From Pseudomonadota bacterium (GTDB lineage: Bacteria > Myxococcota_A > Bradymonadia > UBA4248): a DNA stretch of 40,285 nucleotides. Location: positions 1 to 40,285 of the forward strand of contig JAFUEE010000183.1 in NCBI GenBank assembly GCA_017464085.1, written 5' to 3'. The translations under genes were made by a program, and so were the position numbers. Shown one piece after another: positions 17,953 to 26,792 of the stretch; position 1 is the first letter of the stretch; every line of letters starts with the position of its first letter. The notes under the pieces are model-generated. The model worked only from the letters and a program-made list of their open reading frames with translations. It was not told the origin of the DNA and did not search any database.

Positions 17953-17981
17953 CTATCAGATTTTGCGCGCGTGGTGTGCAA
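17953..17981 (-). promoter_or_regulatory. Weak candidate promoter of nhaA
   Basis: TTGCAC (17981-17976) and TGATAG (17958-17953) are separated by 17 bases on the minus strand, about 100 bases before the nhaA start. TAGTAT and TATTAA just downstream are alternative -10 elements. The rest of the 326-base gap 17855-18180 shows nothing I can name. Confidence 0.3.
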
Positions 17982-18180
17982 TATCCGACATGTGGGACAA
18001 AAAACATTCAGCCTGTCAAGGCTGGGACGGGGATGTCGCAGTGTGCGTGGCGAGCAAACGGCAGCCCTGCGCCATGCCGGGGCATTTGGGGCTATGAAGG
18101 ATGTGTGAATTTGGGTGCCTTCAGAGTGCGAAAGACGGGGGAAAGCAAAACTCGAGGCTGGGGAGAACCCAAAATGCAGA

Positions 18181-18207
18181 AAAGGCGTTTCTTGAGGAAA
18201 CGCCTTT
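18181..18207 (-). terminator. Intrinsic terminator of the tRNA-Thr pair
   Basis: A perfect 11-bp stem (AAAGGCGTTTC with its complement, five-base loop) starts three bases after the second tRNA. On the minus strand its 3' arm ends in TTTTC and is followed by another T-rich stretch. Confidence 0.8.
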
Positions 18208-18209
18208 AA

Positions 18210-18282
18210 AGCCAGTGCTCGGACTCGAACCGAGGACCTGCGCATTACGAATGCGCCGCTCTACCAGCTGAGCTACACTGGC
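18210..18282 (-). tRNA. tRNA-Thr (anticodon CGT)
   Basis: 73 bases fold as a full cloverleaf: acceptor GCCAGTG/CACTGGC, D-stem GCTC/GAGC, anticodon stem GCGCA/TGCGC around the loop TTCGTAA (anticodon CGT, reads ACG), and T-arm CTCGG-TTCGAGT-CCGAG. G1-C72 and C2-G71 agree with threonine identity. The discriminator base is U rather than the more common A. CCA is not encoded. It is identical to the copy at 18322-18394. Confidence 0.95.
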
Positions 18283-18321
18283 ATTTGCGCTCACGCGCCT
18301 GTGATGACATGTAAAGATAAA

Positions 18322-18394
18322 AGCCAGTGCTCGGACTCGAACCGAGGACCTGCGCATTACGAATGCGCCGCTCTACCAGCTGAGCTACACTGGC
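18322..18394 (-). tRNA. tRNA-Thr (anticodon CGT), first of two identical tandem copies
   Basis: Same cloverleaf and anticodon as the copy at 18210-18282, also with discriminator U and no encoded CCA. It is the promoter-proximal copy: transcription from 18433-18461 would give a ~33-base leader containing a TCCGGATG hairpin, this tRNA, a 39-base spacer and the second tRNA. Two identical genes suggest a dosage need for ACG decoding, or a recent duplication. Confidence 0.95.
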
Positions 18395-18432
18395 TTACAT
18401 GTCGTCCGGATGCGACATCCGGAACGGCGCGC

Positions 18433-18461
18433 CTTATAACGCGCCGCCCTTATGCTGTCAA
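18433..18461 (-). promoter_or_regulatory. Strong promoter of the tRNA-Thr pair
   Basis: Perfect TTGACA (18461-18456), 17-base spacer and TATAAG (18438-18433) on the minus strand, followed by a GC-rich discriminator as is usual for growth-rate-controlled stable RNA. The -10 lies in the loop of a palindrome with arms CGGCGCG and CGCGCCG. Confidence 0.85.
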
Positions 18462-18474
18462 TATTTTTTTAATA

Positions 18475-20946
18475 TCAGTTGATCTTTTCCTCAGGAATGC
18501 CGGGCACGATGATCGCGACTTCCTGACGGTCGAAGATGAGCTTCGTGGAGGGATTGTAGACCTCGATGAACGCCTTGTAAGTGCGCGCTTTTGTGGCCGG
18601 CTTGACGCAGTTGTCGTTTTTGGCGGTGACCTTGAAAGTGAGCTTGGACTTGGGATCTTCTTTCTTGGCGGCGCCGACTGCGAAATTGGTGAAGCTGTCG
18701 TTATAGCCTACGCCCGCGACGTCTGCCGGGGCAGTCGGGATATTCTTGAGGCAGTCGGAGACTGTTGTGTTTTCCGGGGCGACGAATTCGAGCGCCTCGA
18801 TCTTGGAGAGGAAGCAGCTCGTGTCTGTCTTTTCCGCGCTGGCGCGCTCATCTTCGGGAATCTCTGTGCCGATGACGCGCGTGGAGACGGTATAGGAACC
18901 ATATTTGACGAGCGCCTCGATCGCGAGGACTGTCTTATAGGCCAGCGAGTTGATATCGTCGATCGTCCTGGAGATGTAGTCTTTGTTTTCGTATGAAATC
19001 GCGAGCGTGCAGCTGTTTTCGATTGCTGAAACACCTGATGTATAGGTTCCGCAATTCGGTTTATTGCTCTTTGGGCAGTAACCGTTCGTGCAGCATTTGT
19101 TTTCGCCACAGACCCATTGGGAAGCGCTGATCTGATAGGCGCAGACGGGGACTTTTGCGTTGGTGCTCGATGCGATCAGCTCGGCATCGGCCTTGAGGAG
19201 TGCCGGCCAGTCGCCCTTGTTATCTGCGGCTGTGAACGGGATCGCGAGCGGCACGACGCGCGCGCCGATTTTGTTGACCTGTTCGAATGCCTTCTGTGCA
19301 TTGACGTCGCCATTGTTGTTCGAGGGCGCATCTGTGACGTGAATGATGATCGGCAGCGAGCCTTCGCGGAAGCCGACAGACGGGTCGGACGTGATCTTGT
19401 AGAGCGCGTGATAGCCAGCCTCGGGGTTGTCTGTGCCATAGGCGTCTCTCGAGACGGCATTGAGCTTCTGCTGGAACAGATCGGTGTTGTCCGTGATTGC
19501 CTGCTCGAGCCGCCAGATTGTGCCTTCTTTGTCGCCGAAGATTGAGAGGCCGAACTGCGAATCGGGCACGCGCTCCCTCACAGCGGATACGACGACTTTG
19601 GTGAAGTGATCCTGGAGGTTCTTGATGGCGTCCTGCATCGAGCCGGTGTTGTCGATATTGAGGAAGACGTCAGCCTTTGTGATCTGCGGGGTGAAGAACA
19701 GCGTGTCTGTGCTTTCCTCTCCGCTGAGCGGGAGCTCGAAGTAAAACTGGATGAAATCCTTGACGTTCTTGTCCGCATTGCAGATGAAGTCTTTGGGGTC
19801 TGCTTTGTTGTCTGTCGCGATGGCGTATTCCGCGAGGTCGGACTGGCCGTCTTTGTCGGTGTCCGCGAGCGTGCTGCTGTGGATGCCGAGGTTGTCGCAG
19901 AAGACTTCGGCATTGTCGGGCAGGCCGTCATTGTCCGAGTCCAGGTCGAGATAATCGGGGATTTCGTCATTGTCCGAATCGCGAGGCTTGTCGCCCGTGC
20001 CGCGCTCGTCTTTGTCGGGAATCGTGTCGCCGTCCGAGTCCAGGTCATACCGGTTGATGAAGCCGTCGCTATCCGTATCATCGCTGCTCTCGAAGGCATC
20101 CTCGATGGTGTCGCCGTCGGAGTCGAAATCGAGGTAATCCGGGACGGTATCGCCGTCGCAGTCGAAGGGCTTTTCGGCCGTTCCGGGTTCGGTTGCATCC
20201 GGTGCGCATTCCATCATGGATTTGCCGTTGGCGTCGAAGAAGCCTGTAAACTCCACGGCATCTTCATAGCCGTCGCCGTCGTTGTCCGGGCTGCAGAAAT
20301 CGGGGATCGTGTCGTTGTCCGTATCGACCGGATTTTTGGGGTCTGGCCCTGCTTCAAGCGAATCAGAAATCTCGTTCAAATCCGCGTCGGTCGAGCGGAA
20401 TGCGGGAATCGGGTTGATGCCGCATTTGCCCGGGGCACGCTTGGGATCTCCGCCATTGAACGCCTCAATTTTGTCGGGTATCGTGTCGTTGTCGGAATCC
20501 TCGTCCTTATAGTCGGGTATCGTGTCGCCGTCCGTATCTTCGCAGCCTTCACCGGTTTCAGGATCGCCTTGCTGGCATTCATTCTTGTCGCTGATTGTGT
20601 CTCCGTCTGCATCGGGGATGACTTCTTTATCGGGGTCGACAAAGTCTGGGTCTGTCTGGCAGCTTGGGTCGTTGGGATTTTTGACGCACGGGTCATTCTG
20701 CTGCTTGCACGCCGTGGAGTCGGGATCTTTGGCGCACGGGTCATTCTGCTGCTTGCATTCCGTGGAGTCGGGGTCTTTGACGCACGGGTCAGTGCTGCAT
20801 GCTGGATCGTCCGGATTTTCGCAATCTGTGGGATCGGTGATTTCCGGGTCTTCGGGTTTGGGCTTTTCGTCGTTGCAGGCACTCACAGAAAGCGCGGCAC
20901 CCGTGAGCAGAATGGCGATGATGTGCTTGAACATCAATTTTTTCAT
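18475..20946 (-). CDS. Lipoprotein with TSP3-like calcium repeats and a von Willebrand A domain
   Basis: About 823 residues from ATG 20946, with GAGG seven bases upstream. The frame is open further upstream, but this start gives the signal peptide (M-K-K-L, lipobox V-S-A-C, Cys24). Residues ~30-100 carry tandem D-P-C-(V/A)-K-(D/N)-P-(D/N) copies. Residues ~110-390 hold about a dozen D-x-D-x-D-x-(I/L)-x-D motifs, typical of thrombospondin type 3 calcium-binding repeats. A vWA domain follows, with a metal-ion-dependent adhesion site D-N-T-G-S-M at 432-437. The C-terminal part contains paired cysteines and no known domain. vWA proteins bind ligands through Mg2+, so an adhesin or surface sensor is likely. 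It starts 10 bases after the stop of the acyl-CoA reductase gene. Confidence 0.88.
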   Translation of the reverse strand: MKKLMFKHIIAILLTGAALSVSACNDEKPKPEDPEITDPTDCENPDDPACSTDPCVKDPDSTECKQQNDPCAKDPDSTACKQQNDPCVKNPNDPSCQTDPDFVDPDKEVIPDADGDTISDKNECQQGDPETGEGCEDTDGDTIPDYKDEDSDNDTIPDKIEAFNGGDPKRAPGKCGINPIPAFRSTDADLNEISDSLEAGPDPKNPVDTDNDTIPDFCSPDNDGDGYEDAVEFTGFFDANGKSMMECAPDATEPGTAEKPFDCDGDTVPDYLDFDSDGDTIEDAFESSDDTDSDGFINRYDLDSDGDTIPDKDERGTGDKPRDSDNDEIPDYLDLDSDNDGLPDNAEVFCDNLGIHSSTLADTDKDGQSDLAEYAIATDNKADPKDFICNADKNVKDFIQFYFELPLSGEESTDTLFFTPQITKADVFLNIDNTGSMQDAIKNLQDHFTKVVVSAVRERVPDSQFGLSIFGDKEGTIWRLEQAITDNTDLFQQKLNAVSRDAYGTDNPEAGYHALYKITSDPSVGFREGSLPIIIHVTDAPSNNNGDVNAQKAFEQVNKIGARVVPLAIPFTAADNKGDWPALLKADAELIASSTNAKVPVCAYQISASQWVCGENKCCTNGYCPKSNKPNCGTYTSGVSAIENSCTLAISYENKDYISRTIDDINSLAYKTVLAIEALVKYGSYTVSTRVIGTEIPEDERASAEKTDTSCFLSKIEALEFVAPENTTVSDCLKNIPTAPADVAGVGYNDSFTNFAVGAAKKEDPKSKLTFKVTAKNDNCVKPATKARTYKAFIEVYNPSTKLIFDRQEVAIIVPGIPEEKIN

Positions 20947-20956
20947 ATCATTTCCT

Positions 20957-22114
20957 CTATGAAAGCAGGGGCTTGACCGTTCCGATGCCATCGTGCAGCC
21001 AGGTGAGCGGCGGATCCTGCATTTTTCCAAATCTTGCGAAATAGTTAAATCCCGAATGTTCCCGCAGCAGGGATTCGACATCTGAGGGGAGCGGCATCCG
21101 TGAAGCCATCGCCTGACCGACCGGGATATACCGCAGTGCGGCTTCGATCGCGTTTTCGACGGGACAGATATTGAGCGTCCGAGGCTGCAAGACAGGCCGC
21201 AACGCTGCATTCCCTGAATGTAGCACAACTGTGTCATGATTTCTATGTGCCTTGAAAATACTTGCGCCATCAAATCTCGCCATCAGGCAGGCGCTGTTCA
21301 AGGCTGCGAGCTGCGCGCTTTCTGGCTCGAGTTCCGGGAGTGTTTCGGCGACTCGGTCAAAACTTGAGCACAGCGCGCGCGCGAAAGTTTCGGCTTCCGT
21401 CATGCTGCCTTCAAAAAACACGAACTTTGGGGAAAGGCAGCCGGTCTGGTCCCAGACCGAGGCATCGAGCGCCAGCGCGTCATAATCAGATGTCGTGAGT
21501 TCCGGGATGTCATGCCGGAAAATAGCTGCGGCAGACAGGCGGTGCCCATGCGCGATGATGTGCGGCTTGCGTTCGGCAAGTGCCGCGAGCGTTTCGAAAT
21601 GGCGTATCGTCGCTTCAGAGCCGCTCACGTTCAGGACATCATGGGATGCGATCAGTTCGGCCATGCGCGTATCGTCATGGTCGGAGGGGAGGAGGGTCCA
21701 GCGGGACGCGAGCTCGGGGTACGCTTCACGCATCCAGCTGTGCAGCGCCTGAAAAAGCGCGTGCTGGTTGCCCGATGGGCGATGCGTGACCCGGATCGGC
21801 GCGAGCAGCGACGTGAAAATGTCCTGAAATGCGGCCGACGGGACAGTCGATGCCGTCACGATCAGCATGGACTGGAAAGCCAGATCTGGAAAAATCGCCT
21901 CCCTGCGCGAGAGGCTCGTTTCCGGGGATAGAAGCTCGGGGATATCTTCCGCGCGGATATCAGGGCATTCCTGAGCAAAGAACTGCTCGATTTCATCCCG
22001 GTTCCAGTGCGCGCGCATCCGTTCGAAGCCCCACTGAAGCATCTGGGGGGAATAGCCCGTCTGGACTGCAAAATGCGAGAGGTCTGGAAAAAAATGCATC
22101 AGCGCGATCAACAC
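20957..22114 (-). CDS. LuxC-like acyl-CoA/acyl-protein reductase
   Basis: About 385 residues from GTG 22114. The motif D-Q-T-G-C-L-S-P-K at ~222-230 carries the likely catalytic cysteine (Cys226), and V-S-G-S-E-A-T-I lies upstream in the presumed nucleotide-binding part. This layout is that of the LuxC branch of the aldehyde dehydrogenase superfamily, which reduces activated fatty acids to aldehydes with NADPH through a thioester on that cysteine. The start is uncertain: the frame stays open ~120 bases upstream, has no ATG there, and encodes plausible sequence (R-F-A-Q-H-A-W-L-R-G). No LuxE, LuxD or luciferase genes are visible. The gene lies between an RHH-like gene and a vWA lipoprotein in the same direction. 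Confidence 0.7.
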   Translation of the reverse strand: MLIALMHFFPDLSHFAVQTGYSPQMLQWGFERMRAHWNRDEIEQFFAQECPDIRAEDIPELLSPETSLSRREAIFPDLAFQSMLIVTASTVPSAAFQDIFTSLLAPIRVTHRPSGNQHALFQALHSWMREAYPELASRWTLLPSDHDDTRMAELIASHDVLNVSGSEATIRHFETLAALAERKPHIIAHGHRLSAAAIFRHDIPELTTSDYDALALDASVWDQTGCLSPKFVFFEGSMTEAETFARALCSSFDRVAETLPELEPESAQLAALNSACLMARFDGASIFKAHRNHDTVVLHSGNAALRPVLQPRTLNICPVENAIEAALRYIPVGQAMASRMPLPSDVESLLREHSGFNYFARFGKMQDPPLTWLHDGIGTVKPLLS

Positions 22115-22238
22115 TTGCGTCCATTCGCAGGCAAGCGTCCCGCGCAGCCAAGCATGCTGCGCAAACCGGCTTGAAATGGCCCGCTTGGCTGACGCAGGCT
22201 CGTGGAGAGGTTTGCGGTCAGGCGGGACCGCTCAATTG

Positions 22239-22475
22239 TCAGAATTTTTCTTCAGTGACCGGGGCGGACGCCTCATCCCCTGAGGGGTCATTGATGGACG
22301 GATAGAGCAGGATTTCATCACGCGCGATCTTCCACGCTCTCTGGACGATCCAGGACACTGTCCTGTCCTGGCGAAGCGCTTCTTTCTGAATCTCGTCGAG
22401 CATATCGACCGGGAAATATACGCTTTGTTTTCTCTTATCAGACTTGGGATCGTTTTTAAGCTCAACCTTGGTCAT
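22239..22475 (-). CDS. Small ribbon-helix-helix-like protein
   Basis: 78 residues from ATG 22475, with GGAG seven bases upstream; a GTG at 22511 lacks such a site. Residues ~14-55 read K-Q-S-V-Y-F-P-V-D-M-L, then E-I-Q-K-E-A-L-R-Q-D-R, then S-W-I-V-Q-R-A-W-K-I-A. That is a beta strand followed by two helices, as in MetJ/Arc DNA-binding proteins. I recall a short myxobacterial family of this shape (TIGR04563), but cannot confirm membership. It may be an autoregulator of the two genes downstream. The C-terminal ~20 residues are acidic. Confidence 0.7.
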   Translation of the reverse strand: MTKVELKNDPKSDKRKQSVYFPVDMLDEIQKEALRQDRTVSWIVQRAWKIARDEILLYPSINDPSGDEASAPVTEEKF

Positions 22476-22615
22476 GACGGAACTCCATTTGGGGAACGTG
22501 AAAGCAGACACTCCAGTGCTGCATGCTCGTTCGTATTGTATCGCATGTCTGGAATTGTTGCAAGTTTGCGATTTGCTCTGGAACTATATTTGTTTGAGTT
22601 TGTCTGTGCGCGTTT

Positions 22616-22688
22616 GGCGCGCTTTCGGCCGTTGTCCGATACGCGCGCCCGCGCTGCCTATGCCGCTTCTGGCGGCATACGGCATCGC
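22616..22688. repeat. Two bulged TAT/ATA hairpins
   Basis: Copy 1 (22616-22649): outer GGCGCGC, inner TTTCGG/CCGATA with one T-T mismatch, unpaired C. Copy 2 (22651-22688): outer GCGCTGCC/GGCATCGC with one mismatch, inner TATGCCGC/GCGGCATA, unpaired C. They lie just past the stop of the GLUG lipoprotein gene (stop at 22693-22695) and fill a 217-base gap. Confidence 0.8.
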
Positions 22689-22692
22689 CTTT

Positions 22693-25600
22693 TTATTTGC
22701 AGTGCGCAAACGTGAGGCCCTTGATGATCGGGATCGTGTATTCCTCTTCAGTATTAGGGCCGGACGCGAGCTTGCACTTGGCGCTTGTCCAGACGTTGCT
22801 GCTGCTGGCGTTGAGCACGTCTACGAGGGCATCGCTCGGGCTGTCGCTCAGCGTTGCCACGTTTTCTGTGTATCCGAACTTGAAGTAAGTCGAATAGTTG
22901 CCAAGCGCGCCCTGTCCGACAATCTTCTCCTGCTTGTTGCCGTCCCAATAGTAGATATTGCTCGTCGAGGGGGTGCCGGCGTTATAGCCGAAAAGTGCGC
23001 CGGAGCGCGTGGTGCCTTTCGAGAGGCCGCCGAAGACGCTGTTGGCGATGTTAGATGCGGAATTGTTTTGCCCGATGACGACGCCGGTCTCGATGGCGCC
23101 GAGCGCATCGCCGTATGCCGCGCATTGATCCACGTTTACTGCCACCTGCGTATAGCCGATGAGGCTGCCTGCGGATTCGCCGCCCTCGGTGATCTTGGCC
23201 GTGCCGAAAGCGACGCAGTTCTCGACGCGGATGCCGCGCGCATACACGGTGCCGATGAGGCCGCCGGCTGCCCATTTGCACGTCGCGTTGCCTGTCGCGC
23301 TGGAGTTGAAGATGTTGGCGCCGTCGTCATAGCCGACAAGGCCGCCGCATGATGTGTAGTACTGATAACTCTTGGGCGCGCCCGTCACGTTCCCGGTCGC
23401 ATGGCAGTTCGTCACCGTCGAGTTCTGGTTGAGGTCGCCGACGAGGCCGCCGACCATATCGACGCCGATAATTTCACCGGACGCCCTGGTGTTCGTGATC
23501 GGCGTGCCATAGGTGAAGCCGATGATTCCGCCGACATAGAGGCCTGTCGAGGTGACATCCATGCTTGAGGCGCAGTCGTCAATCTTGCTGTGATAGATGT
23601 TGCCCGCCAGGCCTGCTGTGTGATCGACACCGCTGATCTTGCCTTTTGTCGTGCAGTTCTTGAACGTGCAGGATGTCGCGTCGCCCGCGACGCCGGCGTT
23701 ATAGTGTGCTTTGCCCGTGATTTCGGCATCGACCGAGCTGTTCGTGAAGGTCGTGCTGGTGGCGTAGCCGGTGATGCCGCCGCTATAATTGCCGTTTGCA
23801 GTGAGCTTGCCGCCGCTGACGATGCAGCCGTCGGTCAAACAGCTGTCGAGACGGCCCGCTAAGAGCCCCGTGCCCGTGCTCGTGCTTGTGACCGTCGTGT
23901 CGGTGACCTTGCTGTCTTTGAACTCCGTGCCCTTGGCATAGCCGGAGAGGCCGCCCGTTTCATAAGAAGTGTTCGAGACTGTCGTGCCGCTGACTGTGGT
24001 TGCGGTGACGAAGGAATCATAGAGGGAGCCAGCAAGACCGCCGACATACTGGACGCCGGTGACCGTGGCATTGGTGACCTGGCAGTCTGTCAGCTGCGTC
24101 CGGCTCGCGTTGCCGAGGAGGCCGCCCGTGTTCACTGCTTTGCCGGTGACTGTCGCGCTTGCCTTGATGGACGTGAGCGTGCTGTCGACGGCATGACCGA
24201 TCGCGCCGCCGACGACCGTGTAGGCGTCGACTTTTCCTGACACCTGCGCGTTGGAGACGGTCGAGTGATCCGCAATGCCGATGAGCCCTCCGACGTAGGT
24301 GAGGTTGCCATTGGACTGAATGTTTGCGGACGTGCGGATGCCGTCAATGGTCGCGCCGTATGTCATGCCAAAGAGGCCGCAGTAGTTGGACGTGCATGTC
24401 AGGTTGCCGCTGATGGTGTGCCCGTTGCCGATAAAATAGCCATTGAACGGCTTTGAGTTCGTGCCGATCGGAGCCCAGTTGACCTGGTTGTAGAGCTTGA
24501 TGTCGCTCATGATGATATAGGCATTGTCTTCGTTCTTTTCGTCGGGGAAGATATTGCCTTTGTTGATCGCATTGCGGAATTCCTTGAATGTGTCGACATC
24601 CTTGATACAGAATGCCTTGACGGTCTTGTCGCCGACCTTGACAGAGGCGTAGCTGCCTTCTTCAAGCGTGCATTCGCTGACATAGCAGACGCCTTCGGGG
24701 GAGCAGGAGAGCCCGTCGGGGCAGACGTTGCCGCAGGCGCCGCAATTGTCATTCGAGACGAGGCTTACGCAGCTGCCGCTGCAGTCCGAGAAGCCTTCCT
24801 GGCAAGTCGGCGTGCATTTGCCGACAGTGCAGGCCAGGCCGTCATCCGCGACATGTTCATGGTTGCACGCGTTGTCGCAGGTGCCGCATGTCTCCGGATC
24901 GCTGAGGTCGGCTTCGCAGCCGTTTGCCGGATTTTTGTCGCAGTCTTCGAAGCCGGGCTTGCATGTGATGCTGCATGTGCCGGCGCTGCATGTGCCTTCG
25001 GCGACGTTTGGAAGCGTCTCGCAGTTGAGGCCCGCAGATTCTGCCGTGCATCCGCAAAATGCGGCGCTCTGCGCCGGATCGACGCATGCGAATTTTGGGG
25101 ATTCTTCATCGCTGGCGACCAGGCATTTGATATCATTTTCTGAAGCGCAGACGCATTGGCCTTCCGTGCACGTCTCGTTCTGTGCGCATTCGATGCCCTT
25201 GAAGTTCTCGCTGGCGCTGCTGTCGTCTGAACATGTGCCCTTGGCGCCGCAGAACGCGTTGCTGGCGGCAGGGTCGATGCAGCTCCCGCTGCATGCGATG
25301 GCGTCATTGCCGCAGTCCTGCTGGCATTTGCCTTTGAGACAGACTTCCCCTGCTTCACAGGAATGGCCGCATTCGCCGCAGTTGCCAAAAGCATTTGTCA
25401 GGTCTGCGCATGTTTCGGTGTTTTCGCAGAACGTCTCATTCGGCTTGCAGATCGATTTGCATTCGCCTGCATCGCAAGCCATGCCTTTGTCGCATGCGAC
25501 ATCGCATTTGCCGCAGTGCGTGCTGTCGATGTTCAGGTTATAGCAGGACTCCCCGCATGCTTCCTGGCCAGACGGGCAGTAGAATGCGCATTTGCCATCA

Positions 25601-26319
25601 TTGCAGACTTCGTTTTCGCCGCAGGCATGGCCGCATTCGCCGCAGTTTGCCGGGTCAGAGCTTGTGTCGGCGCACGTGCCGTTGCAGTTTTTCTGTGTGG
25701 TGAGGCACTGCACGACGCATTTGCCTTCGATGCAGGCATCCATTCTGGCAGGCCTGATGACGACGCCGTTCCCGTCCAGCTCTTCAGGCACGGCACAGGA
25801 ATGGCCGCATTCGCCGCAGTTGTTCTGGTCGGTGTCTGTATCTGCGCATGTGTCGCCGCAGAGCTCGAAGCCTTCGGTGCAGTGGATGCCGCATTTGTTG
25901 TCTTTGCATGTCTCGTTTTCGCCGCAAGCATGGCCGCATTCGCCGCAGTTTGCCGGGTCGTTTTCGAGCACGGCGCATGTGTCGCCGCATTTTGTCTGGG
26001 GCGCGATGCATTCTGTCGGGCCTGTCTCCCCATCGCAATTGCCATTGATGCATGCGACGCCGTCACCGCAGGCATTTCCGCATTCGCCGCAGTTGAGCAC
26101 ATCAGACTGCAAGTCGATGCAGTTGTCGGTGCTGCATTTCTCGCATTCCGGCGGAACCTGTATGTCCTGACATTCGCCCTCGACGCATGTCTGGGTTCCG
26201 GTACATTTGTTGTCGCAGTCTGCTGAAGCGCCTGTGCGAGAGGCTTCGTCGCCGCAGCCGGCAATGCTGATCAGGCTGGCGATCGCAATCGCGGTCAGGC
26301 TGATTTTTTTCTGGTTCAT
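22693..26319 (-). CDS. Cys-rich stalk plus GLUG beta-helix lipoprotein (intact paralogue)
   Basis: 1,208 residues, ATG 26319 behind GGAGG. The signal peptide ends in I-A-G-C (Cys22). Residues ~30-560 carry about a dozen Cys-rich modules of the form N-C-G-(E/K)-C-G-x-(A/S)-C followed by C-x-x-G-K-C, a disulphide-linked stalk. After a linker containing A-P-I-G-T-N-S-K-P-F-N-G, residues ~620-1190 are GLUG-type repeats (G-G-L-I-G, G-G-A-I-G, G-G-L-A-G every ~25-30 residues with V-T-x-T between), expected to form a beta-helix. Such proteins are surface adhesins or bind polysaccharide. The adjacent upstream locus (26793-30441) is a close paralogue, so the pair arose by tandem duplication. Confidence 0.9.
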   Translation of the reverse strand: MNQKKISLTAIAIASLISIAGCGDEASRTGASADCDNKCTGTQTCVEGECQDIQVPPECEKCSTDNCIDLQSDVLNCGECGNACGDGVACINGNCDGETGPTECIAPQTKCGDTCAVLENDPANCGECGHACGENETCKDNKCGIHCTEGFELCGDTCADTDTDQNNCGECGHSCAVPEELDGNGVVIRPARMDACIEGKCVVQCLTTQKNCNGTCADTSSDPANCGECGHACGENEVCNDGKCAFYCPSGQEACGESCYNLNIDSTHCGKCDVACDKGMACDAGECKSICKPNETFCENTETCADLTNAFGNCGECGHSCEAGEVCLKGKCQQDCGNDAIACSGSCIDPAASNAFCGAKGTCSDDSSASENFKGIECAQNETCTEGQCVCASENDIKCLVASDEESPKFACVDPAQSAAFCGCTAESAGLNCETLPNVAEGTCSAGTCSITCKPGFEDCDKNPANGCEADLSDPETCGTCDNACNHEHVADDGLACTVGKCTPTCQEGFSDCSGSCVSLVSNDNCGACGNVCPDGLSCSPEGVCYVSECTLEEGSYASVKVGDKTVKAFCIKDVDTFKEFRNAINKGNIFPDEKNEDNAYIIMSDIKLYNQVNWAPIGTNSKPFNGYFIGNGHTISGNLTCTSNYCGLFGMTYGATIDGIRTSANIQSNGNLTYVGGLIGIADHSTVSNAQVSGKVDAYTVVGGAIGHAVDSTLTSIKASATVTGKAVNTGGLLGNASRTQLTDCQVTNATVTGVQYVGGLAGSLYDSFVTATTVSGTTVSNTSYETGGLSGYAKGTEFKDSKVTDTTVTSTSTGTGLLAGRLDSCLTDGCIVSGGKLTANGNYSGGITGYATSTTFTNSSVDAEITGKAHYNAGVAGDATSCTFKNCTTKGKISGVDHTAGLAGNIYHSKIDDCASSMDVTSTGLYVGGIIGFTYGTPITNTRASGEIIGVDMVGGLVGDLNQNSTVTNCHATGNVTGAPKSYQYYTSCGGLVGYDDGANIFNSSATGNATCKWAAGGLIGTVYARGIRVENCVAFGTAKITEGGESAGSLIGYTQVAVNVDQCAAYGDALGAIETGVVIGQNNSASNIANSVFGGLSKGTTRSGALFGYNAGTPSTSNIYYWDGNKQEKIVGQGALGNYSTYFKFGYTENVATLSDSPSDALVDVLNASSSNVWTSAKCKLASGPNTEEEYTIPIIKGLTFAHCK

Positions 26320-26440
26320 GTTTCCTCCCAGGAATCGTCATGCGCGCCGGAACAGCAGGCATGCCAGACAATCAGAGGTGTACGCCTGTGGCACGATTCG
26401 AACTGCATGCTGTCCGACACGGAATAATAAAAAGCAGGTC

Positions 26441-26469
26441 ATTTTACCTGAATGCTACGCGCGTGACAA
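26441..26469 (-). promoter_or_regulatory. Promoter of the intact GLUG lipoprotein
   Basis: TTGTCA (26469-26464), 17-base spacer, TAAAAT (26446-26441) on the minus strand, ~120 bases before the start. The -10 overlaps an inverted repeat with arms CAGGT and ACCTG. This promoter lies within the 473-base gap 26320-26792, which otherwise holds only the hairpins at 26631-26702. Confidence 0.6.
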
Positions 26470-26630
26470 TCACAGAAAGAGGCATGATTTGCTGAGTTCA
26501 AAGACGGGGATGGCTGTTTTTTGGGGGGGGCGGAGCCTTTGGGGCAGTTCTCTCCGAAGTGGGATTTGGGTGGCTGATGCCCATTTGTTTCCGTGCATAT
26601 AGAACAGAGCCATCGTCTAAGCGCTTCTGG

Positions 26631-26702
26631 GCGCCGTTATCGGCCAGCGGCCGATACGCGGCGCATGCAGCGGCCTATGCCGCATGCGGCATACGTCCGC
26701 TG
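26631..26702. repeat. Two bulged TAT/ATA hairpins
   Basis: Copy 1 (26631-26664): outer GCGCCGT/GCGGCGC (one T-G pair), inner TATCGGCC with loop AGC, unpaired C. Copy 2 (26668-26702): outer CAGCGG plus a mismatch, inner TATGCCGC/GCGGCATA, unpaired C. They lie downstream of the frameshifted GLUG gene. Confidence 0.8.
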
Positions 26703-26792
26703 AAACGCCCATAGTGAGCGGGCATGCGCGGCGTCGTTGGATGACGAACGGTCGGGTCGCGCAATGCCCGTTTTCGCCATGGGCAATACGGA

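Noticed and set aside
19606..20976. Plus-strand ORF (456 codons) opposite the vWA lipoprotein
   Set aside because: Val/Ile/Arg-rich shadow produced by the Asp-rich repeats on the other strand.
20947..21273. Upstream extension of the vWA lipoprotein frame
   Set aside because: It overlaps the C-terminal coding region of the LuxC-like gene, and the signal peptide starts at 20946 with a good ribosome-binding site.
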